A DNA stretch of 64,000 nt from JAAXGX01 sp965221595 (GTDB lineage Bacteria; Acidobacteriota; Vicinamibacteria; Vicinamibacterales; UBA8438): contig OZ244900.1 of NCBI GenBank assembly GCA_965221595.1, forward strand, positions 3,782,001 through 3,846,000, in the 5' to 3' direction. Made by a program: the position numbers and the translations under genes. The notes under the pieces were generated by a model. It made no database searches. It had not been told where the DNA came from and saw nothing but the letters and a program-made list of their open reading frames with translations. Positions 12,634 to 20,616 of the stretch are shown here, piece after piece. Numbering within the stretch: position 1 is the first letter of the stretch; each line of letters opens with the position of its first letter.

Positions 12634-13128
12634 GTGCCGCGCCCGAGGCATCTTCGGTTTTTCGGAATCGGAATCAACGACGACGTGGTCGCCAAGGACA
12701 GGTTCATCACCCTGCTGAACGAAGCCGAGCGCGCGCTGTGGCTCTGCGACGACGGGAACGACTTCCCGGATTCCATCTACAACCTGCCCGAGGTCGTACA
12801 CGCGGTGGAGAACCGATTGAGGCTCAACGAGCAACTGCGTCTATTCTGCCTTTTCAGTTCGGCAGATCCGACGCTCTTCGCCAAGACTTTCGCCGAAGAC
12901 CCGCGGGTCCACATGAGGCGTGGACATCAGCCCCGCCGCCACATCCACTTCAAGATTATCGACGCTGGCAGAAAGGGATACGTGTCGGCGCACCCGCAGG
13001 GTTCCGGCGAAAGAAGGTACCGGAGTTACGACTGCTCCCGCGCACCGGGCCATATCCGGCAGGCTGCCCTCGGCCGCCACCTGGACAGCATGACCGGCCT
13101 CTTCTCCGCGGAGCAAGCCATTGCCTGA
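12634..13128 (+). CDS. Small soluble protein with a divergent HKD-like (PLD-type) segment, first gene of the phospho-signalling cluster
   Basis: A 164-residue protein I cannot assign firmly. It has no signal peptide or membrane helix. The C-terminal part HIHFKIIDAGRKGYVSAH resembles a phospholipase-D-type H-x-K-...-D-(G) motif, but the spacing is shorter than the canonical HxKx4D and only one motif is present. The GTG start at 12634 is tentative. The stop overlaps the start of the next gene, so it belongs to the same transcript. Base composition here and in the next two genes looks less GC-rich than the flanks. It may be a regulatory or effector subunit. Confidence 0.5.
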   Translation: MPRPRHLRFFGIGINDDVVAKDRFITLLNEAERALWLCDDGNDFPDSIYNLPEVVHAVENRLRLNEQLRLFCLFSSADPTLFAKTFAEDPRVHMRRGHQPRRHIHFKIIDAGRKGYVSAHPQGSGERRYRSYDCSRAPGHIRQAALGRHLDSMTGLFSAEQAIA

Positions 13129-13423
13129 GAGCGGTCCGTACTCGCTGCTGATTCTGTCGTTCACGATTTTCTCGTTCGTCACGTGGCAACTGCAGAGCAG
13201 CGGAGCCGATCTTGCACTGGGATTCTGTGCGGGACTCTTGATGTTGTTGGCTACTGTTCGGCTGCTGATCCGGCAAATCCAGAACATCATCACGTCGCCC
13301 CCGCAAGACATCGCCTTGGCGTCCTTCGATTGTGTGCTCACCGCCGCCTTCCTGGCTCTGCTGACTTGGACTGCAATCCGTGTCCTAAACCTCGCAACGA
13401 CGGTAGATCCCGTGCGTCGGTGA
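13121..13423 (+). CDS. Small membrane protein with three predicted helices
   Basis: A 100-residue hydrophobic protein with helices at about residues 7-24 (YSLLILSFTIFSFVTWQL), 29-50 (ADLALGFCAGLLMLLATVRLL) and 66-87 (ALASFDCVLTAAFLALLTWTA). I do not recognise a family. The start is probably the TTG at 13121, which overlaps the upstream stop. Its own stop overlaps the next start as GTGA, so it is translationally coupled on both sides. It is likely an inner-membrane partner of the kinase or channel encoded downstream. Confidence 0.6.
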   Translation: MPESGPYSLLILSFTIFSFVTWQLQSSGADLALGFCAGLLMLLATVRLLIRQIQNIITSPPQDIALASFDCVLTAAFLALLTWTAIRVLNLATTVDPVRR

Positions 13424-13902
13424 CGTCCTGCGTCCAGCGTCACCGGCAAGCGGTCGAAGCCATGGGATACCGGGTGCTCGTAATCGGCCGGAGCAGAAGC
13501 GCCGACATCCGGCTGCGCGACCGCAGCGTGTCGCGGTTGCACGCGGAACTCGTGGTTGCCGAGGACGGCCGCCTGCACGTCACCGACAGGTCAAGCGCCA
13601 ACGGCACCTGGATCGACGCCGGCGGGCGGTGGGAACGCGTCAGGCACCACGCGGTCACGCCGCGCGACCGTTTGCGCTTCGGGTCGCTCGCGGTCGAAGT
13701 TTCGGCGATGCTGCGCCGAGTGTCCGTACGTCAAGCGGCCGGACGGCCGGCAGGGGATCGCGAGGCCGGACGGAGCGCCACGAATTACGCGAACGATCTG
13801 CCCAAGGGTCCAGTGCGGCGTAATCCGGAAACCGGTGAGGTGATCGCGGCTGACCCGGGTGCCCACCCGCCGCCTCGCACGCCGGCCGACCCGGTTCGAT
13901 GA
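13420..13902 (+). CDS. FHA-domain protein (phosphothreonine reader)
   Basis: A 160-residue protein with a canonical FHA fold near its N-terminus: IGRS, SVSRLHAEL and SSANGTWID carry the Gly-Arg, Ser-Arg-x-His and Asn-Gly residues that bind phosphothreonine. The C-terminal 70 residues are Pro/Arg-rich and probably disordered. GTG at 13420 is favoured by the GTGA overlap with the previous gene; ATG at 13462 would start directly at the FHA core. The stop overlaps the kinase start as ATGA, so reader and kinase are coupled. It probably binds the autophosphorylated kinase or its substrates. Confidence 0.85.
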   Translation: MTSCVQRHRQAVEAMGYRVLVIGRSRSADIRLRDRSVSRLHAELVVAEDGRLHVTDRSSANGTWIDAGGRWERVRHHAVTPRDRLRFGSLAVEVSAMLRRVSVRQAAGRPAGDREAGRSATNYANDLPKGPVRRNPETGEVIAADPGAHPPPRTPADPVR

Positions 13903-15668
13903 GCACGACGCGGCAGGAACCGGAGCTCTGGCCCGCGGTCGTGTGGTTCGCGCCAGCATTGCTGCTGGTGATTGCTGTCGGCAACATGCCGGGCGGCTAC
14001 TACACCTTCCTGCACGTCGCGGTCTGCCTCACATCGATTGCCCTGGTGATTCACGACATCGACTTGCGCGACAACCTCTCCGGCTGGGCCATCCTGCTGG
14101 TCCTACTGGCCGTGCTGTTCAATCCGCTGTTCCCGGTCCCCCTGACGCGCGCGGAATGGGCGTTTATCGAACTCGGCTCGGCCGTGTTTCTCCTCGTCCA
14201 CGACGCATCCTGCAGGCGATTCGCCAGAGTGCGCAAGGCCGGCAGCGGGACGCGCATCATTCTGCCGCCGGTCCAACCTCCGAGACCGAAGCCCGGCCGG
14301 ACGCACACCAATGCCCTGGCGCCGAAGACGCGCCTGAAGGAGTACGAGATCGTGCGCCAGCTCGGTGCGGGCAGCTTCGGCATCACGTACCTCGCCTTCG
14401 ACCACAACCTGAACGGGCCAGTCGCACTGAAGGAATACTTCTATGCCGGTCAGACCACGCGTCGCAGCGACGGAAGCGTAGCACCCATCTCGACGGAGCG
14501 CACGGGCGACTACGAATGGGGACGCGCCCGCTTCGTCGAGGAGGCGCAGGTTCTGACCCGACTGGAACATCGCAACATCGTGCGGGCGCGCCGCTTCTTC
14601 GAGGCCAACAACACGGCCTACATTGTCATGGACTACGTCGAGGGCGATCCGCTGTCGGTGTTCCTCGAACGGCATGTAACGCTGACACCGACCCAGTGGC
14701 AGGCTTGGCTGGATCCGCTGCTCGACGGACTCGAGCACGTCCACGACAACAACTACTTACACCGGGACATCAAGCCTGACAACATCGTGATTCGCGCCGA
14801 TGCGACCGGGGCCTCACAACCGGTGGTCATCGATTTCGGCGCGGCGCGGCGCGCGGCAGCCGACAAGACGCAGAGCCTGACCGCCGTGCTCACGCCGCGG
14901 TACGCCCCGATAGAGCAGTACTCCTCGACCAGCCGGCAGGGACCGCCGACAGACATCTACTCGCTGGCGGCGGTGTCGTACCGCGTGCTTACGGGGGAGC
15001 CTCCACCTGACGCTGCTGACCGCGTGAACGACGACGGGTTCCGGCCGCTGGCGCAACGCCTGCACAACCCGGCCGGCCACCCGCTGCTGAGCGCGATCGA
15101 TGCCGCGCTGGCCGTGCACGCCGCCCACCGACCGCAGACGGTCCAAGAATGGCGCAGACTCATGAGGAAGCGCTCCAACAAGCCGGCGGACGACATCCGG
15201 CCCGGGATGCGCGTGCGCCATCGCGAGTTCGGCGTCGGCACGGTCGTCAACGTCGAGACCATCGGGGGCGACGTCAAGCTCCAGGTCCGCTTCAAAACCG
15301 TCGGTGTCAAGACAAACCTGCGGCTCAAGACCGACCCACCGTCGCCACAGCCCATCGTCCCTGTGAAGCCACCCCAGCCGACGCGGGAACGGCGTACGCT
15401 GCACGTGCGGCAGGTCGGGTCCGAAACCACGTCGGCGAGAGGTAACCGCTACGTCGTATGCGAGACGAACCACGGCAAGGTGGCGTTCTGGGGCCCCGAC
15501 AACATCAGGCGGGTCTTGGCTGCGGACACGCCATTCGTCGTGACGTGCGATTGCGTTCTGCCGTCCGGGCCGGGAGAACATGACCTGTGGGTGAGTGAGA
15601 CATCGTACGTCGGAATTCAAGAACCGGCAGCGGCCGATCCGCACGACATCCCATTCTGGCGCCGTTAG
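13899..15668 (+). CDS. Membrane Ser/Thr protein kinase with N-terminal DUF6804-like helices and a C-terminal Tudor/SH3-like domain
   Basis: A 589-residue kinase. Residues about 11-103 hold several helices with the GGYYTFLHVAVC and LFNPLFPVPL pattern of DUF6804-like membrane domains. The kinase domain spans about 149-420: G-loop LGAGSFGITY, Lys178 in VALKEY, Glu in FVEEAQVL, HRDIKPDN with Asp290, and DFG with Asp312, so it should be active. Residues 431-477 (RPGMRVRHREFGVGTVVNVE) resemble the small C-terminal domain of UvrD/PcrA helicases, unusual in a kinase. A further C-terminal beta-rich part is unassigned. ATGA overlap couples it to the upstream FHA gene. It is the writer of the cluster's phospho-signal. 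Confidence 0.9.
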   Translation: MSTTRQEPELWPAVVWFAPALLLVIAVGNMPGGYYTFLHVAVCLTSIALVIHDIDLRDNLSGWAILLVLLAVLFNPLFPVPLTRAEWAFIELGSAVFLLVHDASCRRFARVRKAGSGTRIILPPVQPPRPKPGRTHTNALAPKTRLKEYEIVRQLGAGSFGITYLAFDHNLNGPVALKEYFYAGQTTRRSDGSVAPISTERTGDYEWGRARFVEEAQVLTRLEHRNIVRARRFFEANNTAYIVMDYVEGDPLSVFLERHVTLTPTQWQAWLDPLLDGLEHVHDNNYLHRDIKPDNIVIRADATGASQPVVIDFGAARRAAADKTQSLTAVLTPRYAPIEQYSSTSRQGPPTDIYSLAAVSYRVLTGEPPPDAADRVNDDGFRPLAQRLHNPAGHPLLSAIDAALAVHAAHRPQTVQEWRRLMRKRSNKPADDIRPGMRVRHREFGVGTVVNVETIGGDVKLQVRFKTVGVKTNLRLKTDPPSPQPIVPVKPPQPTRERRTLHVRQVGSETTSARGNRYVVCETNHGKVAFWGPDNIRRVLAADTPFVVTCDCVLPSGPGEHDLWVSETSYVGIQEPAAADPHDIPFWRR

Positions 15669-15849
15669 TTGATTGCCGTCAATCGGACGATCGGACGAAG
15701 GCTGCGCTCCGCACCCGCGGCGTCCGCTGACGGGGTTCTCCCGTGCCCCCGCGCCGCTCCCAAGGACGCCGGCTGTGCGCGCCGCGGCGGCACGGTTCTG
15801 CGGCGCAGACTCCCGGCGGACGACTGTGGCGTATTAGACTTCCCGCACC
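15669..15849 (+). other. Intergenic spacer inside the signalling cluster with a post-stop repeat copy
   Basis: This is the only sizeable gap in the cluster. It begins 10 bases after the kinase stop with a degenerate copy of the post-stop repeat (15679-15710: TCAATCGGACG, then AGGCTGCGCTCC). A TAGACT hexamer at 15835-15840, 9 bases before the next GTG, could be a -10. An internal promoter here would split the cluster into a kinase half and a channel/vWA half. Confidence 0.4.
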
Positions 15850-16614
15850 GTGACACGGGGCGACGAACTGCAGGGGCGGCTAGGGGCCTGGGTTGCCGGC
15901 TTGGCCACGGCGATCGTGTTCATCGCCGTCGCGAGCGCGTTATTGACGGAAGGCCGCGCGGCGGACCTGTTGCTCGACCGCAACTCCACCGTGTTCGACT
16001 ATCCGTTCACCATCCAGAATCTGATGTGGCTCATCTTCTTCGGCGCGCTGGGCGAGACGGCAATCCGCCACTACCGTGCGGGCACGGAGTCCGACCAGAT
16101 CGGCAAGCGGCTGCTGCCGGAGGACGACGAGACGATGCTGCGCCTGAAGGACCTCGGCACCATCCGCGCGCGGGTGCGTGGGCAGGAGCAGTTCTTCCTG
16201 CAACGGCTCATCGGGCGCTGCATCCTGCAATTCCAGAGCTCGCAGTCCATCGATCGCGCCAATGCGTTGCTCACGTCCTCGCTCGACCTGATGCAGCACG
16301 AGGTGGACACGCGCTACGCCACCCTGCGCTATCTAGTCTGGCTGATTCCCACCATCGGGTTCATCGGCACGGTCGTGGGCATTGCGGCGGCGCTGAACCA
16401 GGCCGGCGCCGCGGACGACTATCAGGACCCTGCGCTGCTGGGAGAGCTCACGCGCAGCCTGGGCGTGGCGTTTTATACGACCATGCTGGCACTGGGACAG
16501 TCGGCGGTACTCGTGCTCTCCCAGAACATGGCCCAGGCGCGCGAGGAGGGCGCACTAAACCGGGCCGGGCAGTATTGCCTGGACAATCTGATCAACCGAC
16601 TCTACGAAAAGTGA
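15850..16614 (+). CDS. MotA/TolQ/ExbB-family ion-channel subunit
   Basis: A 254-residue membrane protein with helices at about 12-33, 52-69, 159-183 and 203-225 and a cytoplasmic segment between helices 2 and 3. The helix-3 sequence LIPTIGFIGTVVGIAAAL and helix-4 LGVAFYTTMLALGQSAVLVL match the conserved core of the proton-channel family that powers flagella, TonB and Tol. Such subunits form pentamers around two copies of a one-helix partner with a helix Asp. The vWA protein at 19858 has that feature. The start is a GTG at 15850. It is followed after 11 bases by the second FHA gene. Confidence 0.85.
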   Translation: MTRGDELQGRLGAWVAGLATAIVFIAVASALLTEGRAADLLLDRNSTVFDYPFTIQNLMWLIFFGALGETAIRHYRAGTESDQIGKRLLPEDDETMLRLKDLGTIRARVRGQEQFFLQRLIGRCILQFQSSQSIDRANALLTSSLDLMQHEVDTRYATLRYLVWLIPTIGFIGTVVGIAAALNQAGAADDYQDPALLGELTRSLGVAFYTTMLALGQSAVLVLSQNMAQAREEGALNRAGQYCLDNLINRLYEK

Positions 16615-16625
16615 GGGATCGCGTC

Positions 16626-17270
16626 ATGCCTGTCTATCGCACACCGGACGGGAAGATCATCGAGGAACCGACGGAGGTGACGCCGCCCGGCGGCGCGCCG
16701 CCGGACGGCGACGCGACCGCTGCGACCCGCACGACCCGCGGCCGACCGGGAAGCGGCTCGCGGCCGACGGGACCACGCCCCGGCTATGACGACCCGACGG
16801 TTCTCAACTCCGGCGCGCGGACGCGCCCCACGAAGCCCAGGCAGGGCCCCGACGCCGGCAGCGAGCGCACCAAACTGGTCGGCACCATCCCGACAGGCGA
16901 CGGCCATGCAACCGAGGTCGACCCGGTCACCGGCTGGTTGGTCGTCATTAACGGTCCCGGCAAGGGCAAGGACGTGCGGCTCGGCACCGGCCGCAACGCG
17001 CTTGGACGCGACGACTCCAACCGCGTGGCCCTGCCGTTCGGCGACACCGAGATTTCGCGCGCGAAGCACTTGTGGATAACCTACGACCACCGCGGCCGGA
17101 CGTTCTCGGTTGCGCCGGGAGACGACAGCAGCAATCTAGCGTACTTGAACGACACACCGATCGACCAGCGCCTGCCGCTACCGGACGGGGCTACGATCAT
17201 GATCGGCAAGACGGAGCTGCGCTTCGTGGCATTCTGCAGCGACAAGTTCGTCTGGTCCGATGCCGAATGA
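16626..17270 (+). CDS. FHA-like protein with long disordered N-terminus
   Basis: A 214-residue protein. Residues 1 to about 105 are Pro/Gly/Thr/Arg-rich and disordered, with several Thr sites (DDPTVLNS, EPTEVTPP) that could be phosphorylated. Residues about 110-205 are a divergent FHA domain: GRNALGRDDSN and ISRAKHLWI keep the Arg and Ser-Arg-x-x-His, but the usual Asn-Gly is YLNDTP. The layout recalls GarA/Fha-type switch proteins in which an N-terminal phospho-Thr is bound by the protein's own FHA domain; that is inference. It overlaps the phosphatase gene by 11 bases. Confidence 0.75.
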   Translation: MPVYRTPDGKIIEEPTEVTPPGGAPPDGDATAATRTTRGRPGSGSRPTGPRPGYDDPTVLNSGARTRPTKPRQGPDAGSERTKLVGTIPTGDGHATEVDPVTGWLVVINGPGKGKDVRLGTGRNALGRDDSNRVALPFGDTEISRAKHLWITYDHRGRTFSVAPGDDSSNLAYLNDTPIDQRLPLPDGATIMIGKTELRFVAFCSDKFVWSDAE

Positions 17271-18183
17271 ACGCACGTTGTCCGGCGCGGCGATGATTCT
17301 GATCGACAGCAGTACGGCCGGCATCGCCGTGGCCCTTGCCATCTCGGTGGCGGCACTTGTGTTGCTGGGCAGACTGCTGCAGACCGTGCACACATTGCCC
17401 GGCCCGGCCCGGCCCGTACGCCGCGCGGGCGGTCAGATCCGTGGCACGCGCGCCGTGCAGGAAGACGAGCTCGGCTTCATCGACGGCGCCACGCTCGATC
17501 CACAAGGGGAACACCCCGTGGCCGTCGTCGCCGACGGCATGGGGGGACACGTCGGCGGCGATGTGGCCAGTCGGCTCGCCGTCCGCGCGTTCATCGCAGC
17601 CTATGCCACCAGCGGCCGCCCGCCCGACCGGTTGCGACATGCGCTCGAACGCACCAACGCCGCGATAGGGGCTGCCATTCGGGAGAATCCGGCGCGTCAG
17701 GGCATGGGCACGACGCTCGTTGCGGCCGCGCTGACCGCCGAGGGCCTGGACTGGATCAGTGTCGGCGACTCGCCTTTGCTGCTGTACCGCGAGGGCAGGC
17801 TGAAGCGCCTTAACGACGACCACTCGATGGCCCCGGTCATTACCGCCATGCGCGACGTGGATCCGGAGGCGGCAGCCGGGATGAACCCGCACGAGCTGCG
17901 CTCGGTGCTCGCAGGCGCGGAGATTGCCAGGATCGACGCGTCCAAGATGCCGGAACTGCTGCAATCCGGCGACCTCGTGCTGCTCGCTACGGATGGCCTC
18001 GCCACGCTCGGGGAGGACGAAGCGGCGGGGGTCATCGAGCAGGCGCGGGCCGCCGGCCCGGTGGCTGTCCGGGATGCGCTGCTGGCGGCGGTGGAAGCGC
18101 GCCGCAACCCGACGCAGGACAACCTGAGCGTAGCCCTGCTCGAAACGCCACCGCTGCCGACAGCGGAGAGCGAACCGGCCTGA
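17260..18183 (+). CDS. Membrane-anchored PP2C-type Ser/Thr phosphatase
   Basis: A 307-residue phosphatase and the counterpart of the cluster kinase. A single N-terminal helix (GIAVALAISVAALVLLGRLL) anchors it with the catalytic domain in the cytoplasm. PP2C metal-ligand motifs are retained: QEDELGF, VVADGMGGHVGGDVAS, ISVGDSPLLL, LLATDGLATLG and TQDNLSVALL. The usual Asn in RxxNED is Gln here. It overlaps the FHA gene upstream and shares TGATG with the pseudoprotease gene downstream, so levels should be matched. It is distinct from the soluble PP2C at 51315-52082. Confidence 0.92.
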   Translation: MPNERTLSGAAMILIDSSTAGIAVALAISVAALVLLGRLLQTVHTLPGPARPVRRAGGQIRGTRAVQEDELGFIDGATLDPQGEHPVAVVADGMGGHVGGDVASRLAVRAFIAAYATSGRPPDRLRHALERTNAAIGAAIRENPARQGMGTTLVAAALTAEGLDWISVGDSPLLLYREGRLKRLNDDHSMAPVITAMRDVDPEAAAGMNPHELRSVLAGAEIARIDASKMPELLQSGDLVLLATDGLATLGEDEAAGVIEQARAAGPVAVRDALLAAVEARRNPTQDNLSVALLETPPLPTAESEPA

Positions 18184-19832
18184 TGAACAATACGATGGCA
18201 ACCGCTGCGTCGTGCCCGCGGTTCGACTCGGCCGTCATCGCGGTGGCGATCCTGGCCGCTGGCGTGCCTACATTAGCGCTGGCCCAGCCCGATCTTTCCA
18301 TCATCGCGGAGCAACTCGTTACGGTGCGTGCATTCGACCGGGCGAACCGCGCGCACGGAGACATCTCCGGCATCGCTGTCGGCGGCGGGCTGGTCGTGAC
18401 CAACGCCCACGTGTTGCGCGGCGCGGAAACAGTCGTCGTTGTCGACCGCGGCGAGAACGAATACGCCGCTACGGTGCGCAGGCAGGACGCCCGGGCGGGT
18501 GTCGCCATCCTCGAAGCGGAGGGTTTGGAGTTCGCCGGCGCCCGACTGGCTCTGGACAACCCGGACGCGGCTCCGCGGGAGCAGGCACTGATCTACGTGC
18601 CGCGCATTGCCCCGGATGGCGCACTGGAAGCCGCACCCGCGCGTGGGTTGATCGCCGAGGCACGGAGGCTGGACCCGACCAGGCCGGGCGAACGGCCGCT
18701 GTTGATCTACCGCCACAACGCCCGCGTCAGCGTCCGGGAGTACGGCATGCCGATGCTGAACGCATGCGGCGAGGTGATCGGCTTGATCCGCCCCGATCCG
18801 GGCCTGTCTCCCCGCGCTCTGAACGACCGCGTTGGGCCCGGGGAGTCGACATTCGGGATAGCCGGGACCGAAGTGCGCCGGGCGCTGGCCGACGTGGGTG
18901 CCGAAATGCAAGCCGCGACCGAGGCCTGCCCCGATCCAGGCGACACCCTGGCAGGCCTCGAAGCCGAGGCACAGGCCGCTCGCGAGGCGGCCGAGACAGC
19001 CCGCACGGAAGCCGAGGCGGCCACAGCAGCAGCTGGAGCGGCAGGGGCAGAAGCCGACGGAGCACGCAGGCGCGCCGACGCTGCGGAGGCCCGGGCAGCC
19101 GAACTCGAAGCGGATGCCGCCGCGACACAGGCCGAACGCGACGCGGCCCGGGCTGCAGCCGCGCAGGCGCGGGAAGAAGCCGAACAGGCGCGCGGCGACG
19201 CAGAGCAGGCAAGGGCGAGAGCCGAAGAAAGGGAAGCCGAGCTCGACGACCTGGAGCAGCGTGCGCAAGCGACCAGCGACGCTGCGAACGAGTTCCAGGC
19301 GCGCGTGGAAAACCTGGAGCGGGAGCAGCTCCTGCTCTACAGCGCGCTTGCCGGGGCCGTGGCGACCCTGATTGCCATCGGCGCGATGGCGGTCTCCCTG
19401 CTGAGGCGCCGGCGACGCGAACTGGAGGAAGCGGACGCAGAGCGCCGCCGCAGCGACGAGGCGCTGAAGCGAGCCATCAAGCCGGCGCCGTTCTCGTGCC
19501 TGCTGGAAGGTGCCGACGATGCGGGCAGCAGCGTGGTGATCAAAGTAGGGCCGGACCAGCTTGGAGCACCCAAGGGTGTGGTGGTGGGACGCAATCCGGC
19601 GCAGGCGGGCGTGCTGCTCGACCACCCGGAGGCTTCGCGCGAGCACTTCCGGCTGTCTGTGCCCGACGGATACCTGTTGATCGAGGATCTGAATTCGACA
19701 AACGGCACGTTCGTCAACGGCACGCGTTTGCGGCCGGGCGCTGGCGTGAAGCTGTCGGACGGCGCCGAGATTGCCGTGGGTGTCGCCATCCGGGCGCGCG
19801 TAACGATCACACCCCATTCGGGCGGCGAGTAG
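18183..19832 (+). CDS. Transmembrane protein: periplasmic trypsin-like pseudoprotease, coiled coil, helix, cytoplasmic FHA
   Basis: A 549-residue protein with a signal peptide (to about residue 35), then a DegP-like trypsin fold (about 38-235), a long Ala/Glu-rich coiled coil (255-380), one membrane helix (383-407) followed by an Arg stop-transfer, and a C-terminal FHA domain (about 450-545: VVVGRNP, ASREHF, NSTNGT, all intact). In the protease domain His76 is kept (VVTNAHVL), but the Asp position is Gly106 (DARAGVAIL) and the Ser position is Tyr187 (EYGMPMLN instead of GNSGGP), so it should be inactive. It probably senses or binds a peptide outside and signals through the FHA domain inside. 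Confidence 0.88.
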   Translation: MNNTMATAASCPRFDSAVIAVAILAAGVPTLALAQPDLSIIAEQLVTVRAFDRANRAHGDISGIAVGGGLVVTNAHVLRGAETVVVVDRGENEYAATVRRQDARAGVAILEAEGLEFAGARLALDNPDAAPREQALIYVPRIAPDGALEAAPARGLIAEARRLDPTRPGERPLLIYRHNARVSVREYGMPMLNACGEVIGLIRPDPGLSPRALNDRVGPGESTFGIAGTEVRRALADVGAEMQAATEACPDPGDTLAGLEAEAQAAREAAETARTEAEAATAAAGAAGAEADGARRRADAAEARAAELEADAAATQAERDAARAAAAQAREEAEQARGDAEQARARAEEREAELDDLEQRAQATSDAANEFQARVENLEREQLLLYSALAGAVATLIAIGAMAVSLLRRRRRELEEADAERRRSDEALKRAIKPAPFSCLLEGADDAGSSVVIKVGPDQLGAPKGVVVGRNPAQAGVLLDHPEASREHFRLSVPDGYLLIEDLNSTNGTFVNGTRLRPGAGVKLSDGAEIAVGVAIRARVTITPHSGGE

Positions 19833-19857
19833 ACGCAAACCCTGCAGCAATCGAGCC

Positions 19858-20616
19858 GTGAAGCCTCAGCGCCGCGAGATCAGCATCTTCAATGTATCAA
19901 CTATAGACCTGTTCGCGTCGGCGCTCGGCGCGTTCATGGTGGTGTCGTTCGTTCTGCTCCCCTATTTCCCCAATACCGGTACGTCGACCATTCAGAAACT
20001 GCCGGCCATCGACCTCGTCATCGCGCTCGATACCACAGCTAGCATGCGGCGCGAGGTGGCGAGCCTGCGGGAGGAAATAGCCGAGCTGTCGGAGCTCCTC
20101 GTCAAGTTGTCGGAGGAAGCGGCCGTGGGCATCATCGACTTCAAGGACCGTTGCGACCCCGGCACCGCGCTGCGGGCAGCTCCGATTCAGATCGTCGACC
20201 TGCGTTCGGTCCGGCAACTGACGGCGTTCGCGCGGTCCATGTCGCCCGGCAGCATGTACTGCAACAGCAGCATTACGGAAGACTTCGCCGAGGCGCTGCG
20301 CGCGGCGCTGGGCATGGGCTGGCGCGCAGAAGCGGAGCGGCGGTCCATCGTGATGATTTCGGACAACCCGGCCCACGACGACATGATCGCCCAGGCAATC
20401 TCGGACGCCGGAACATTCGCCGCTAGGCCGGGCGCACAGCACACGGTATCCACCGTGTTCGTCGACACGAGCGGAGCCGGCCCGTCACATCCGCTTATCC
20501 GCCATACCGTTCGATTCATGCGGCAGGTCGCCCAAGCGGGGCGGGGCGAGTTCGTGGCGGCCAACGAGAACGCCTCGCTGTCGCTAACCATTCTGCACGC
20601 GCTGTTCGGCGACTGA
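19858..20616 (+). CDS. Membrane-anchored von Willebrand factor A protein with ExbD/TolR-like N-terminal helix
   Basis: A 252-residue protein. The N-terminus IFNVSTIDLFASALGAF places Asp17 at the start of the only membrane helix (about 16-37), very like the NVTPxxD of ExbD and TolR. The rest is a vWA domain with MIDAS residues D58-x-T60-x-S62 (ALDTTASM), a likely Thr140 and ISDN. With an N-in helix the vWA domain would be periplasmic; two Cys (99 and 135) could form a disulfide there. The start is a GTG at 19858, 25 bases behind the pseudoprotease gene. It is the likely stator partner of the channel at 15850. It could also be a TerY-like vWA without stator function. Confidence 0.85.
   Translation: MKPQRREISIFNVSTIDLFASALGAFMVVSFVLLPYFPNTGTSTIQKLPAIDLVIALDTTASMRREVASLREEIAELSELLVKLSEEAAVGIIDFKDRCDPGTALRAAPIQIVDLRSVRQLTAFARSMSPGSMYCNSSITEDFAEALRAALGMGWRAEAERRSIVMISDNPAHDDMIAQAISDAGTFAARPGAQHTVSTVFVDTSGAGPSHPLIRHTVRFMRQVAQAGRGEFVAANENASLSLTILHALFGD

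Noticed and set aside
18183..19832. Active DegP-type protease
   Set aside because: The Ser and Asp positions are Tyr and Gly, so catalysis is not expected.
12634..20616. Identification of the cluster as Zorya or as type VI secretion
   Set aside because: There is a MotA-type subunit and there are kinase/PP2C/FHA genes, but no OmpA-like ZorB, no ZorC/D/E and no Tss genes; only parts are shared.
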